NCBI RefSeq assembly: GCF_900102545.1
Contig: NZ_FNBN01000001.1
Coordinates: 123,581 to 187,580, forward strand
Origin: Chitinophaga filiformis
GTDB taxonomy: Bacteria; Bacteroidota; Bacteroidia; Chitinophagales; Chitinophagaceae
Direction of reading: 5' to 3'
Length of the DNA stretch: 64,000 bases
Below the pieces are notes generated by a model. It had not been told where the DNA came from and ran no database searches. It worked only from the letters and a program-made list of their open reading frames with translations. The first letter of the stretch is position 1, and every line of letters begins with the position of its first letter. The translations under genes were made by a program, and so were the position numbers. Of this stretch, positions 19,254 to 27,772 are shown piece by piece.

Positions 19254-19449
19254 TTAGAGTACTAAAATGGCATCAAGAGGTTATTTAAAGGGTATCTATA
19301 TATCGATGGGATATTGAAGTGACCTATAAATACTATTTTGATGACGATTTGTATTGTTATTGGTAGCTTAGTCGGGTAAGACAAGTAAGCTATTTATAAC
19401 CTCAAAAAACCTTTTTATCGCCATTGTTAAAGACAATATTCTCATGCAG

Positions 19450-19620
19450 CTTGTACGGGGTACTCCCGGGTATCCCCGGGGTGTAGTGTGCCGGGGGTGA
19501 TACCCCTGGGATCGTGTGTACGGGTGATAACCGCGGGTTCCGCGTAGCGGTGAAATCCCCGGAAACCGAAGATCCCCGGGGGGACAGAACGGATACCGCG
19601 CAGATGCAACCGGGGACAAA
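19450..19620. repeat. GC-rich cluster of small palindromes
   Basis: Several short hairpin-forming motifs occur close together: ACTCCCGGGTATCCCCGGGG, GGGGTGATACCCC, CCGCGTAGCGG and GGTGAAATCCCCGG. The recurring GGKTGAWACC-type core is shared with the tandem array at 54701-55508. It looks like degenerate REP-like DNA, not coding sequence. Confidence 0.5.
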
Positions 19621-19658
19621 TGACAATCATCCACGGCAATCAGCTCCGTAAATGCTGT

Positions 19659-19705
19659 ATTTTTGTACCGCGGGGCGATAATCCCCCGCCCCGCGGTACA
19701 AAAAT
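19659..19705. repeat. 19-bp perfect inverted repeat upstream of the rpsF promoter
   Basis: The left arm ATTTTTGTACCGCGGGGCG (19659-19677) pairs exactly with 19687-19705 across a 9-nt loop (ATAATCCCC). T leads and A trails, the reverse of a terminator. It ends 15 bp upstream of the rpsF -33 element. Confidence 0.85.
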
Positions 19706-19720
19706 CAATCCCCGCATTTA

Positions 19721-19751
19721 TTTGCTGGTGTCAGCAATTTCAGTATCTTTG
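19721..19751 (+). promoter_or_regulatory. Promoter of the rpsF-rpsR-rplI operon
   Basis: TTTG, 19 bp, TATCTTTG, a full match to the Bacteroidetes housekeeping consensus, 42 bp upstream of the rpsF ATG. Confidence 0.8.
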
Positions 19752-19793
19752 CACTCCTAATTTTTTTTAACAAATTCAAAAACAGGGAAATTT

Positions 19794-20144
19794 ATGAACT
19801 ACGAATTGATGGTGATTTTTACCCCTGTGCTGTCTGAGGAAGACTACAAAGCTGCTCAGAAAAAATTCGCTGACCTCATTAAAGAGAACGGCGGAGATGT
19901 AACGCACGAAAATCCCTGGGGATTAAAATCACTGGCGTACCCAATCCAGAAAAAGACCACGGGCATGTACCTGGTACTGGAGTACAGCGCGCCATCCGAC
20001 CTCAATGAGAAGCTGAAGATCCAGCTGAACCGTGACGAAAATGTACTGCGTCACATGATCACAGCATTAGACAAGTATGCTGTACAGTACAACGGCCGCA
20101 AAAGACATGGCGTGAACGCTGATTCTAAAACCGTAGAAGCTTAA
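19794..20144 (+). CDS. rpsF: 30S ribosomal protein S6
   Basis: A 116-residue small-subunit protein that partners S18 on the platform of the 30S subunit. The N-terminus [19 protein letters not shown] and the central [20 protein letters not shown] strand are characteristic. It is the first gene of the usual rpsF-rpsR-rplI operon, 4 bp before rpsR. The S6/S18 genes are autoregulated by leader RNA in several phyla; here the leader from the promoter is only about 35 nt, leaving little room for a large leader element. Confidence 0.97.
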   Translation: MNYELMVIFTPVLSEEDYKAAQKKFADLIKENGGDVTHENPWGLKSLAYPIQKKTTGMYLVLEYSAPSDLNEKLKIQLNRDENVLRHMITALDKYAVQYNGRKRHGVNADSKTVEA

Positions 20145-20148
20145 AATT

Positions 20149-20415
20149 ATGGCAGTAAAACAAGAAATTAAGTACTTAACCGCCGTAAAACAAGAGAAAC
20201 GCGCGAAGAAATATTGCCGTTTCAAAAAGTTAGGCATCCGGTATGTGGATTACAAAGACGCTGAGTTCCTGAAGAAATTCCTGAACGATCAGGGTAAAAT
20301 GTTACCTCGTCGTATCACTGGTAACTCTCTGAAATTCCAGCGTAAAGTAGCGCAGGCTATTAAAAAAGCCCGTCAAATGGCTTTGTTACCTTACGTTACT
20401 GACCTTTTAAAGTAA
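20149..20415 (+). CDS. rpsR: 30S ribosomal protein S18
   Basis: An 88-residue, highly basic S18 protein that forms a heterodimer with S6. The typical [18 protein letters not shown] and [31 protein letters not shown] segments are present. A single N-terminal-side cysteine (YCRF) remains, so it is partly of the zinc-free type. It sits 4 bp after rpsF and 61 bp before rplI. Confidence 0.97.
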   Translation: MAVKQEIKYLTAVKQEKRAKKYCRFKKLGIRYVDYKDAEFLKKFLNDQGKMLPRRITGNSLKFQRKVAQAIKKARQMALLPYVTDLLK

Positions 20416-20476
20416 ACAAACCTACTGGCTTCCTGGTCTATGCCAGGGAATTAAAGGTCCTTAAAACTAATTAACA

Positions 20477-20923
20477 ATGCAAGTAATCTTAATACAAGAC
20501 GTAGATAACCTGGGCCAGAAAAATGAGCTGGCTACCGTGAGAAACGGTTATGCCAGGAATTTCCTGATCCCGCAGAAATTTGCGGTAGAAGCTAGCCCTT
20601 CTAACCTGAAGCAACTCCAGGAGCGCCTGAAAGTGCAGAAAGTGAAAGAAGAGAAAATGCTGGCTGAAATTGCCAAAGTGGTGGAAGTGCTGAAAGCAGG
20701 TCCCGTTAAAATTGGCGCTAAAACCGGTACTTCCGGTAAGATCTTCGGTAGCGTAACTGGTGTGCAGATCGCACGTGCTATTAAAGAGCAGAAAGGTTAC
20801 GAAATCGATCGTCGCCGCATCCACATCCTGGATGACGTAAAAGAGTTAGGTACTTACAAAGCAAGACTCGATTTCGGTAAAGGCAACGAAGCTGAACTGG
20901 AATTCGAAGTAGTAGCTGAATAA
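20477..20923 (+). CDS. rplI: 50S ribosomal protein L9
   Basis: A 148-residue large-subunit protein that binds 23S rRNA and supports reading-frame fidelity. The N-terminal domain begins MQVILIQDVDNLGQKNELATVRNGYARNFLIPQKFA, the family signature; a long connecting helix (about 45-75) and the C-terminal domain follow. It is the last gene of the operon, with a strong terminator 18 bp downstream. Confidence 0.97.
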   Translation: MQVILIQDVDNLGQKNELATVRNGYARNFLIPQKFAVEASPSNLKQLQERLKVQKVKEEKMLAEIAKVVEVLKAGPVKIGAKTGTSGKIFGSVTGVQIARAIKEQKGYEIDRRRIHILDDVKELGTYKARLDFGKGNEAELEFEVVAE

Positions 20924-20940
20924 GACTACATATTCTTCCA

Positions 20941-20977
20941 AAAAATCCCGTCTCGTTCTAAATGAGACGGGATTTTT
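20941..20977 (+). terminator. Terminator after rplI
   Basis: A 14-bp stem (AAAAATCCCGTCTC with its exact complement) and a 9-nt loop, ending in seven T. It shares its core with terminators at 7894 and 13406. Confidence 0.92.
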
Positions 20978-20990
20978 TTATGTGGTTATT

Positions 20991-20998
20991 TATCTTTG
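20991..20998 (+). promoter_or_regulatory. Candidate -7 box TATCTTTG before the 21008 lipoprotein gene
   Basis: It matches TAnnTTTG exactly and ends 9 bp before the ATG; no TTTG lies at the -33 position, only a T run from the rplI terminator. It implies a leader of only a few nucleotides. Confidence 0.4.
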
Positions 20999-21007
20999 CG
21001 CCATCAT

Positions 21008-21739
21008 ATGAAAAAGTATTTACCTCTATTTTTTATTGCAGGCATGATGGCCGCCTGCAATGATCAGGAAACCAGTAACAGCACTTCAGATACTTCACAT
21101 ATAGAGGAAGCCCCCTCAATTGGAAAAGTTCCCGCCGACACAGATACCTTCTCTGTCGGCAGCAGGTTTTTTACTATTTATCCGCTGGAACACTCTTCCT
21201 TTCCAGTAGTAGTATCTACTCCTCATACTGATAGTCTGGAATCCAACCTCCAGCAAGACAGCACCCATGTAAAACGCCTGGGGGATACGCTGATATTTAC
21301 ACTGAACAATGGCGAAATACGAACCCTTGTCAATAATAAAAAGGACGACCCTGATGTATACTGTGACTACGTATATGCAGGTTACATACCCGAGATTCAT
21401 CATTATCTTGTTTTCGGCAGTTACTATGAATCCGACGACCGTGTACTGGTCAATGCCGATAATGGAGACACTACTCATATATGGGGCAGGCCAATCATCT
21501 CTCCTGATCACAAACATGTGATATGCCCCTCATTAGATCTGATTGCAGGATTCTACAACAATGGGTTCCAGCTCTTCTCCTATCGCGATAATAAGCTGAT
21601 ACTTGAGGGAGATGTGCAGTTTGACAAGTGGGGTCCCGGACAAACGAAATGGCTGGATAATAATACTATTGAGACCGAATATGTGGTGATGGACTCTGAA
21701 AAGGAGATACCCAAAACAGTGAAACTGATAATGAAATAA
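21008..21739 (+). CDS. Hypothetical lipoprotein
   Basis: A 243-residue protein with a short lipoprotein signal (MKKYLPLFFIAGMMAACN, lipobox Cys near residue 17). The rest contains no domain I recognise. It looks rich in beta strands, with several Tyr/Gly/Asp stretches (YCDYVYAGYIPEIHHYLVFG, a DHKHVICPS segment and WLDNN) reminiscent of propeller-like blades. The ATG at 21008 is preferred over a TTG at 20996 that lies inside the -7 box. It is a single gene ending in a clear terminator. Confidence 0.7.
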   Translation: MKKYLPLFFIAGMMAACNDQETSNSTSDTSHIEEAPSIGKVPADTDTFSVGSRFFTIYPLEHSSFPVVVSTPHTDSLESNLQQDSTHVKRLGDTLIFTLNNGEIRTLVNNKKDDPDVYCDYVYAGYIPEIHHYLVFGSYYESDDRVLVNADNGDTTHIWGRPIISPDHKHVICPSLDLIAGFYNNGFQLFSYRDNKLILEGDVQFDKWGPGQTKWLDNNTIETEYVVMDSEKEIPKTVKLIMK

Positions 21740-21760
21740 ACGGATCTGTTTATCCGGAAG

Positions 21761-21791
21761 AAAAGGAACATCTGGCGGTGTTCCTTTTTTT
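21761..21791 (+). terminator. Terminator after the lipoprotein gene
   Basis: Perfect 10-bp stem AAAAGGAACA / TGTTCCTTTT with an 8-nt loop and a following T run. Confidence 0.85.
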
Positions 21792-21863
21792 ATTTGGCTT
21801 GTAAGGGAATTCCCCCTTTCAGGGATGCGACAAATGCATTAACTTCCTTATAAATCCCCCCAG

Positions 21864-22256
21864 ATGAAAAAGACCTTAAGGATATCATTGTTGCTGCTGA
21901 CAGTCCTGACTTTTGTCTTCTCTGTCAGTCAGGCACAGGTCAAACAGGAGCCGCTTTCCAATATTGAAGGCAATGCCCAGTCTATCACCAATAAACTGAA
22001 AGCTGCATTGACCTTAACAGAAGCCCAGCAACCAAAAATATTGAGCGCTGTTACCAACTTTCTGCAACAGCGGGCTACCATCCTTTCACTGAACAATAGT
22101 AACCCAAAAGCATACGATACCAAGCTAAAAAGCTTTCATAACGGCTTCCAGCGGAAACTGAAAACAATCCTGACGCCGGAACAATTCACTGGTTTCCAGG
22201 AGCTGAAACCAGTGAATAATGACATGACCAATGTCCTGGCACAGTTATTTTATTAG
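21864..22256 (+). CDS. Small exported protein, helical, unknown function
   Basis: A 130-residue protein with a signal peptide (about 1-24, ending SVSQAQ). The mature part is predicted mostly helical, with LKAALTLTEAQQPKILSAV and LKTILTPEQFTGFQEL; this paired L-T-x-x-Q pattern resembles periplasmic Spy/CpxP-like helical proteins seen in Bacteroidetes, but the resemblance is weak. Its stop codon is only 3 bp from the end of the convergent M19 dipeptidase gene, with no terminator hairpin between them. Confidence 0.65.
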   Translation: MKKTLRISLLLLTVLTFVFSVSQAQVKQEPLSNIEGNAQSITNKLKAALTLTEAQQPKILSAVTNFLQQRATILSLNNSNPKAYDTKLKSFHNGFQRKLKTILTPEQFTGFQELKPVNNDMTNVLAQLFY

Positions 22257-22259
22257 TGG

Positions 22260-23330
22260 TTAGCTCCAGGCTTTACGCAGGAATCTCAGCCAGTTGCCAT
22301 GCATAATGTTATCAATATCCGCTGCGGAATATCCTCTCTGTGCAAATAAAGCAGGGATCTTCTGGAGATCGGCGATCGTCTCCAGGTCATAAGGGCTCTG
22401 CTCTTTCCCGAAAGCACCGTCCAGGTCTGATCCTATTCCCACATGCAATGCATTACCTGCCAGCTGGCAGATGTGGTCCATATGATCGACCAGTACATCC
22501 AGGGAGGCTCCCATTTCCTTAGGCTGAGATACCCCTCTTACCCATCCCGGCACCATCATCCAGGCATCCATGGCGCCTCCTATTACAGCTCCGCGGCTGA
22601 TCAGTTCCTTGAGCTGCTCATCAGAGAATTGCCGGTTATGATTGACCAATGCACGTACGTTGTTATGGCTGGCCCATACATGTCCATGGAAATGCTCCAT
22701 TGCTTCCCAGAAACTGTCGTCACACAAATGCGTGGCATCCAGGATGATGTTCAGCCTTTCCATTTCCTTCAGCAGGGCATGCCCTTTAGGTCCCATAAAG
22801 CCGGTAGCATCTGTACCCTGGGCATAACGGCCGGGGCCATAATGCGCAGGACCTACCGCCCGTAAGCCGTTGTCATAAGCACGCTGCAGGTAACTAACAT
22901 CCACAATTGAGTCCGCCCCTTCCAGGCTGAGGATATAACCAATAGGTTTGCTGGTATTTGGCGTGCCATCATTCCATAATGCCAGGTGTTTCTCCAGAGC
23001 TGCCAGATTGGTGATCTGAACCATTTCCCCTGCATCCTCCATCGCTTTATACCAGGCCAGCTGTCCCTGTGTCTGGGCCCATGCCTGCTCAGGCGAGAAC
23101 CAGCCGGGTAGCGGATTGTCAGGTGCTACAAACCGTGCTATCTGTGTAGCTACTACCAGCCCGATATTTCCCTTACGCAATTCAGGGAATGACACCACTC
23201 CTTTCGCACGATCCGGTTTATCAGTCATTCCAACCTCGCGCTTCCTGATGTCTTCTACCGGCAGTCGCAGGTTACGGTTCCATTCCATCGCATTCATGCT
23301 TAGATCGAGATGCGCGTCTATTATAAACAT
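22260..23330 (-). CDS. Membrane dipeptidase (peptidase family M19)
   Basis: Zinc dipeptidase of the renal dipeptidase family, here 356 residues and without signal peptide, so probably cytosolic. The N-terminal metal motif DAHLDL (His7, Asp9) is present; LSLEGADSI carries the bridging Glu, and DATHLCDDSFWEAMEHF and WASHNNVRALVNHNR carry the later His ligands. Members cleave dipeptides, including those with a C-terminal D-residue. As last gene of the gntP-ridA-DSD cluster (21 bp from its neighbour) it could release D-amino acids from imported dipeptides. Confidence 0.9.
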   Translation of the reverse strand: MFIIDAHLDLSMNAMEWNRNLRLPVEDIRKREVGMTDKPDRAKGVVSFPELRKGNIGLVVATQIARFVAPDNPLPGWFSPEQAWAQTQGQLAWYKAMEDAGEMVQITNLAALEKHLALWNDGTPNTSKPIGYILSLEGADSIVDVSYLQRAYDNGLRAVGPAHYGPGRYAQGTDATGFMGPKGHALLKEMERLNIILDATHLCDDSFWEAMEHFHGHVWASHNNVRALVNHNRQFSDEQLKELISRGAVIGGAMDAWMMVPGWVRGVSQPKEMGASLDVLVDHMDHICQLAGNALHVGIGSDLDGAFGKEQSPYDLETIADLQKIPALFAQRGYSAADIDNIMHGNWLRFLRKAWS

Positions 23331-23351
23331 GTCAGTATTCTTTTTGATAAA

Positions 23352-24455
23352 TTAGATCATGATCTTTCTGTCCCGCGCTATTACTTTCCAATAGGCAACA
23401 CAATTGTTGTCTTCCACTACTCCTACACGATCCTGCAGGGCTACTGTCGGACAGATATGCACCGGAACGCCATAGAACACCGTCCCCACAGGATATAAGG
23501 AAGTATCCGGCACTTCAACAACCATATGCTCTTCACTATGTCCCTTTGGTGTTGCACCGGGTATATCAAGGAAAAGCACTCTCGGCTGCGGCATCTCAGA
23601 TGCGATGGATTTATGTCCCAGGTCTACACACAGGTGTTTGTCATCAATGATAGAGATTACCCTTGTTACCACGACAGCCGCGTATGCAAAGTCCTGCTCA
23701 GGAAGCTCCCGCCGGTATCCCCAGTCCCAGAAGATGAAGGTACCGGGGCTGCATTCAACGCCGGGACGTTCTGCATGAAATGCATAGGTAGGCGTACCAC
23801 CTGCTATGATCTGCGGAGCAACGGCTCCAGTCGCAGTAATAGCAGCTGCCAGTGTTGCTGCCGGCGCAAAACCTGCATTACATTTCTCTCTGCGCACTGC
23901 TACATCTGTATCATGCAGCTGACCATCATAAGCATGTAAACCAACAGGTGTGATGCCTGGCATATGCTGCAGCTCCTGGTAAAGTTCTAGCGCTGCATCG
24001 CCGGCAGGAATGCCTGTTCTGTTCATGCCTATATTCAGATCAAGATAGACCGGAATAGTACGTTTTGCAGCATGGAATACAGCAGCAATAGCCATTGCGG
24101 CAATGCGGTTGTCGACCAGGCAGGAGTACTTTGTATCAGGATATTGTTCCACTACCTGCAGCAGCCGGCTGATCTTCGGCCCCATAGGCTGATAAGCCAG
24201 CAATACATCCGCAGCACCAGCCAATCCCAGCATTTCTGCTTCTGCGATAGTGGCACACTTGAATTTATTGATCCCTTCTTCCTTCAACAACTGCACGGCT
24301 TCTACCATTTTACTCGTCTTGATATGGGGACGCAGCCGCTGTACATCACTTACTGTCTTTTTCAACAGCAGGATGTTCTCACGCATACGCTCCGGATAAA
24401 CGAGTACCGCAGGCGTATCAACAGTATTGATATTATGTAATTCGTACCAATGCAT
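23352..24455 (-). CDS. D-serine dehydratase / D-threonine aldolase family PLP enzyme
   Basis: Fold-type III PLP enzyme (367 residues) with an alanine-racemase-like N-terminal barrel and a C-terminal metal-binding domain. The PLP lysine motif is RPHIKTSK (Lys46), as in DSD and D-threonine aldolase. The C-terminal metal site reads H-I-C (His333, Cys335); a His/Cys pair binds zinc in eukaryotic-type D-serine dehydratase, whereas the characterised D-threonine aldolase uses His/Asp. This favours D-serine dehydration to pyruvate and ammonia, but is not proof. The neighbouring RidA, which clears 2-aminoacrylate, fits that reaction. Confidence 0.85.
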   Translation of the reverse strand: MHWYELHNINTVDTPAVLVYPERMRENILLLKKTVSDVQRLRPHIKTSKMVEAVQLLKEEGINKFKCATIAEAEMLGLAGAADVLLAYQPMGPKISRLLQVVEQYPDTKYSCLVDNRIAAMAIAAVFHAAKRTIPVYLDLNIGMNRTGIPAGDAALELYQELQHMPGITPVGLHAYDGQLHDTDVAVRREKCNAGFAPAATLAAAITATGAVAPQIIAGGTPTYAFHAERPGVECSPGTFIFWDWGYRRELPEQDFAYAAVVVTRVISIIDDKHLCVDLGHKSIASEMPQPRVLFLDIPGATPKGHSEEHMVVEVPDTSLYPVGTVFYGVPVHICPTVALQDRVGVVEDNNCVAYWKVIARDRKIMI

Positions 24456-24473
24456 GATTATGAATTAAGACCC

Positions 24474-24579
24474 GGTGGTGCTGACTAAAAAGGGTCCCCC
24501 TTCTCGGGTAGGTGATAGAGACGAAACAGCTTCTACGCAATTCTGAACGCCTTCGTTTTACTTTTTAGTCAGCCCCACC
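24474..24579. repeat. Long inverted repeat between ridA and the D-serine dehydratase gene
   Basis: Two 19-nt arms, GGTGGTGCTGACTAAAAAG (24474-24492) and its complement with one mismatch (24561-24579), enclose a 68-nt loop. The inner 13 bp are perfect. It fills most of the 132-bp gap between the genes. Confidence 0.7.
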
Positions 24580-24587
24580 CGATCGAT

Positions 24588-25049
24588 TTAGTGCAATTCA
24601 AACAGTGCTTCGATCTCTACCGGAATGTTATCTGGCAATGAACCGAAACCTACTGCGCTACGTACACCAATACCATTTTCTTCACCCCATACTTTTGCAA
24701 ACAGTTCGCTGCAACCATTGATCACATAAGGATGACGACCAAAATCGGGTGAACAGTTCACCATACCTAATACTTTAATTACACGTTTTACCTTGTCCAG
24801 GCTACCCAGGTTAGCTACAATGGTAGACAGCATAGTGAGACCTACCTGTCTTGCAGCCAGTTTACCCTGTTCCATATCGAAGTCAACACCAATACGGCCA
24901 ATGATCAGGTTCTTATCATCCTGTACAGGACCATGACCAGACAGATACAGGTATTTGCCATCTACGAGGCATGGCTTGTATACACCCAATGGCGTTGGCG
25001 CTGGAGGCATTGATAATCCTAATGCGTTAAAATTTTCTGTTGGTGTCAT
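24588..25049 (-). CDS. RidA family enamine/imine deaminase
   Basis: A 153-residue member of the YjgF/YER057c/UK114 family (the longer sub-type with MSMPPAPTPLGVYKP at the start). RidA enzymes hydrolyse 2-aminoacrylate and related enamines released by PLP dehydratases. The conserved arginine is seen in GVRSAVGFGSLP, followed by VEIEALFEL. The ATG at 25049 is chosen since an upstream in-frame codon at 25100 would overlap the permease gene. Position next to a PLP dehydratase suggests it removes the toxic intermediate of that enzyme. Confidence 0.9.
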   Translation of the reverse strand: MTPTENFNALGLSMPPAPTPLGVYKPCLVDGKYLYLSGHGPVQDDKNLIIGRIGVDFDMEQGKLAARQVGLTMLSTIVANLGSLDKVKRVIKVLGMVNCSPDFGRHPYVINGCSELFAKVWGEENGIGVRSAVGFGSLPDNIPVEIEALFELH

Positions 25050-25072
25050 ACGATCACTGTTTTGCTTATAAG

Positions 25073-26413
25073 TTAGATAAAGAGGTTTAAGATCAAACAC
25101 CCGACCAGTCCTACAACAGAAACGATGGTTTCCATAATTGACCAGGTTTTGAAAGTATCTTTCACAGACAAATTAAAATATTCCTTGAACATCCAGAAGC
25201 CGCCGTCATTCACGTGAGAGAACATAAGACTGCCGGCTCCGGTAGCCAGTACCATCAGACTTGGATGTACTGTTGTGCCTACTACCAATGGCGCCACAAT
25301 ACCCGCGGCTGTCAGTCCCGCTACGGTAGCAGAACCCACGCTTACGCGGATCAATGCTGCAATGCTCCATGCTAATATCAGTGGGTTCATGTGCATGCTA
25401 CCTAATCCATCCTTTATCACATCACTTACTTTACTATCCAGCAACATCTGCGTCAGTGCGCCGGAACCACCGATGATCAGGATGATAACAGATACATCAC
25501 GGATAGCATCTTCCATCACACCCATCACTTTTTTAATAGGCCATCCTCTGCGGAGGCCCAGTACATATGCACCATTGAGCACTGCGAGCAACATCACGAT
25601 CACTGGGTCTCCCAGCCAGCTGGCGATGTTGAAGAGCGCACTGTCAGGCGCTGCTTTGAGCTTCAGCAGTGAGGTGGTGGCCAGTAGCAAAACAGGCAAC
25701 AAGGCTGCCAGTATGCTGGTAGCCATACCTGGCAACTGGTTATCCGGCAGGGCTGCGGCGGTGAACAGCTGTGCAGGCTCCTGTGTATATTTTTTTAGGA
25801 AACGACTGAAAACAGGACCTGCCAGTACAATAGCCGGAATAGCTACCAGGAGGCCATATATCAGCGTTAATCCCATATTGGCATGGAAGGCTCCAACCAA
25901 AGCCGTAGGCGAAGGATGCGGCGGTAAATAGCCATGCGTGACCGACAATGAGGCCAGCATCGGAATACCCAGGTATACGGCAGGCAATTTGGTACGTGCT
26001 GCTACTGTAAAGATCAGCGGTACCATCAGTACGAAACCGATATTATAGAACAAGGGAATGCCGACAATAAAACCTGTCAGCATCAGCGACCACTGCACAT
26101 ATTTACGTCCGAACACCTGCATCAATCCATTGGCAATGCGTTGCGCAGCGCCACTTTCAGCTACCAGTTTACCCAGCATACTGCCAAATACGATAATGAT
26201 AACGAGTGAGCCCAGGGTTTTGCCAATCCCCGTCTGAATGGATTGGGTAATATCCGCAATAGACATTCTCTCTGCCGGTTCCCTGACAAGGTTCAGCGCC
26301 ATGCCCATAAAGAGGCATACAATGAGGAATGCAATGAATGTATTTAAGCGGAAATACGCTACCAGTAATACCAGCAGCAGGATGGAAGCAAATACTACAC
26401 CTATTAAAGCCAT
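25073..26413 (-). CDS. GntP family permease (gluconate / D-serine type symporter)
   Basis: A 446-residue inner-membrane transporter with about 12-14 hydrophobic segments. Family features include VIIIVFGSMLGKLVAESGAAQRIA and LPPHPSPTALVGAFHANMG, the latter shared by gluconate, D-serine (DsdX) and related GntP permeases. Substrate cannot be read directly, but the following ridA, D-serine dehydratase-like and M19 dipeptidase genes point to D-serine or another D-hydroxyamino acid instead of gluconate; no gluconate kinase is nearby. It begins 33 bp after the permease-like gene at 26446 and may be co-transcribed with it. Confidence 0.88.
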   Translation of the reverse strand: MALIGVVFASILLLVLLVAYFRLNTFIAFLIVCLFMGMALNLVREPAERMSIADITQSIQTGIGKTLGSLVIIIVFGSMLGKLVAESGAAQRIANGLMQVFGRKYVQWSLMLTGFIVGIPLFYNIGFVLMVPLIFTVAARTKLPAVYLGIPMLASLSVTHGYLPPHPSPTALVGAFHANMGLTLIYGLLVAIPAIVLAGPVFSRFLKKYTQEPAQLFTAAALPDNQLPGMATSILAALLPVLLLATTSLLKLKAAPDSALFNIASWLGDPVIVMLLAVLNGAYVLGLRRGWPIKKVMGVMEDAIRDVSVIILIIGGSGALTQMLLDSKVSDVIKDGLGSMHMNPLILAWSIAALIRVSVGSATVAGLTAAGIVAPLVVGTTVHPSLMVLATGAGSLMFSHVNDGGFWMFKEYFNLSVKDTFKTWSIMETIVSVVGLVGCLILNLFI

Positions 26414-26445
26414 GAATTAGTTGGATGTTGGCAATAGCCTGTTAA

Positions 26446-27717
26446 TTATTCGTAACGTAATGCAACTATCGGATCCAGACGTGAAGCCTTAATGGCAGGA
26501 TAAATACCTGATGCCAGCCCTACAGCGGCACAGATGACTATCCCTGTCGTTATCCATAACCACGGAATGATAAAATCGGTTTTCAATAATAATGATACGA
26601 TGTTTCCTACCAGCATTCCCAGAATCACACCCAGCAAGCCACCCAACAGACTGATGATAACAGCTTCGTACAGGAACTGTTGCCATATCACCTTCCTGGT
26701 GGCACCCAATGCCTTGATAACACCTATTTCGCGGGTACGCTCTGCTACCGATACCAGCATGATATTCGTTAATCCGATAGCAGAACCAAACAATGTGATC
26801 GCACCAATCAGGATGGCGGCAAATACGACCACACCTAAGAGGTTAAACAGCATCTCTGCAACACTGTCACTTTTATTGATATAGAAATTTTCTTCTTCTT
26901 TAAGCGTGAGATGGCGGATGATCCTGAACAGGCCAGTAGCTTCGCCTATCGCAGATTCCATTTTGGTGATATCTTTTACAGAAACACCCAGGTTGTATGT
27001 TATATTCGGATTGTTAAATATTCTGCGTGTATTATTCACCGTTGTAATAACCACATTGTCGGCGCTCATAAAGCCACTGTTTCCTTTTGGCTGCAATACA
27101 CCCACAACGCGGTAACGCACATTACCCACACGGATACTGCTGTTAACTACATTCCGCAGGTTATCACCGAACAGTTTCTTTGCTACATCCATACCAAGCA
27201 AGGCTACATTCCTGCCTGACTCCACATCCAGCAGGTTCAGGTTACGACCATCACGCAGTGTATAGTTTGATAAACGCAGGTAGTTCTCATCCCCTCCTAT
27301 CACGCGTACGTTGGGATTCGTCTTCTTGTCATCCTTGTACACAGTGGCATTACCGGTGGCATTGGTTGACACACTTACCACCGCCGGGAAGGTATATTGT
27401 TGCTTAAAGTCCATAGCTTCCTTGTAAGTAATGGGAATATTACTATTGGACGTTTTTACTTTGGATTTTTTGTCGCCTTTTGTTGCTCCTCCTCCACCAC
27501 CAATACGTATCCTCAGTGCCCGGCTCTGGATATTGAAGCTGTTGGCTCCCATATTGGCAAAGCTGCTATAGATACTGTTTTTCATACTGTCAATGGCGGT
27601 AAAAATGCCCACCAGGGCCATAATACCAAAACCAATGATGGCTACAGTGAGCCCTGCGCGCAAACGGTTGCCGCTAACAGAGCGAAAGGCGAGGGAAAAT
27701 GTGTCACGGAACTGCAT
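26446..27717 (-). CDS. MacB/FtsX-type ABC transporter permease
   Basis: A 423-residue permease with one N-terminal membrane segment (about 20-42, [21 protein letters not shown]), a ~230-residue periplasmic MacB-like core domain, and three C-terminal segments in the FtsX domain (about 295-415) with the usual [20 protein letters not shown] loop. Such permeases work with a LolD/MacB-type ATPase, which is not encoded next to it, so a partner elsewhere is needed. The periplasmic part begins with a glycine-rich [10 protein letters not shown] stretch. It is divergent from the lacI-type gene, 55 bp between starts. Confidence 0.9.
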   Translation of the reverse strand: MQFRDTFSLAFRSVSGNRLRAGLTVAIIGFGIMALVGIFTAIDSMKNSIYSSFANMGANSFNIQSRALRIRIGGGGGATKGDKKSKVKTSNSNIPITYKEAMDFKQQYTFPAVVSVSTNATGNATVYKDDKKTNPNVRVIGGDENYLRLSNYTLRDGRNLNLLDVESGRNVALLGMDVAKKLFGDNLRNVVNSSIRVGNVRYRVVGVLQPKGNSGFMSADNVVITTVNNTRRIFNNPNITYNLGVSVKDITKMESAIGEATGLFRIIRHLTLKEEENFYINKSDSVAEMLFNLLGVVVFAAILIGAITLFGSAIGLTNIMLVSVAERTREIGVIKALGATRKVIWQQFLYEAVIISLLGGLLGVILGMLVGNIVSLLLKTDFIIPWLWITTGIVICAAVGLASGIYPAIKASRLDPIVALRYE

Positions 27718-27772
27718 GATTTAAAGTTAATAAAAAGTTTTTTTCCGCTACTTTTATTATACAAATGGCCTG

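Larger units (their letters stand above)
18973..19793. other. 821-bp intergenic region before the rpsF operon
   Basis: No plausible gene; the minus-strand frames at 19368-19639 lie in palindromic GC-rich DNA and look spurious. It contains, in order, a terminator (18999-19031), an 11-bp-period repeat (19210-19253), a GC-rich cluster of small palindromes (about 19450-19620), a 19-bp perfect inverted repeat (19659-19705) and the rpsF promoter (19721-19751). Confidence 0.7.

Noticed and set aside
19361-19385. tRNA-like D-arm motif (GGTAGCTTAGTCGGGTAAG)
   Set aside because: No anticodon arm, T-arm or acceptor pairing follows within the expected distance.
19368-19639. Overlapping minus-strand frames before rpsF
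   Set aside because: Three overlapping frames in GC-rich palindromic DNA with Pro/Arg/Gly-rich products; typical of chance frames in such sequence.
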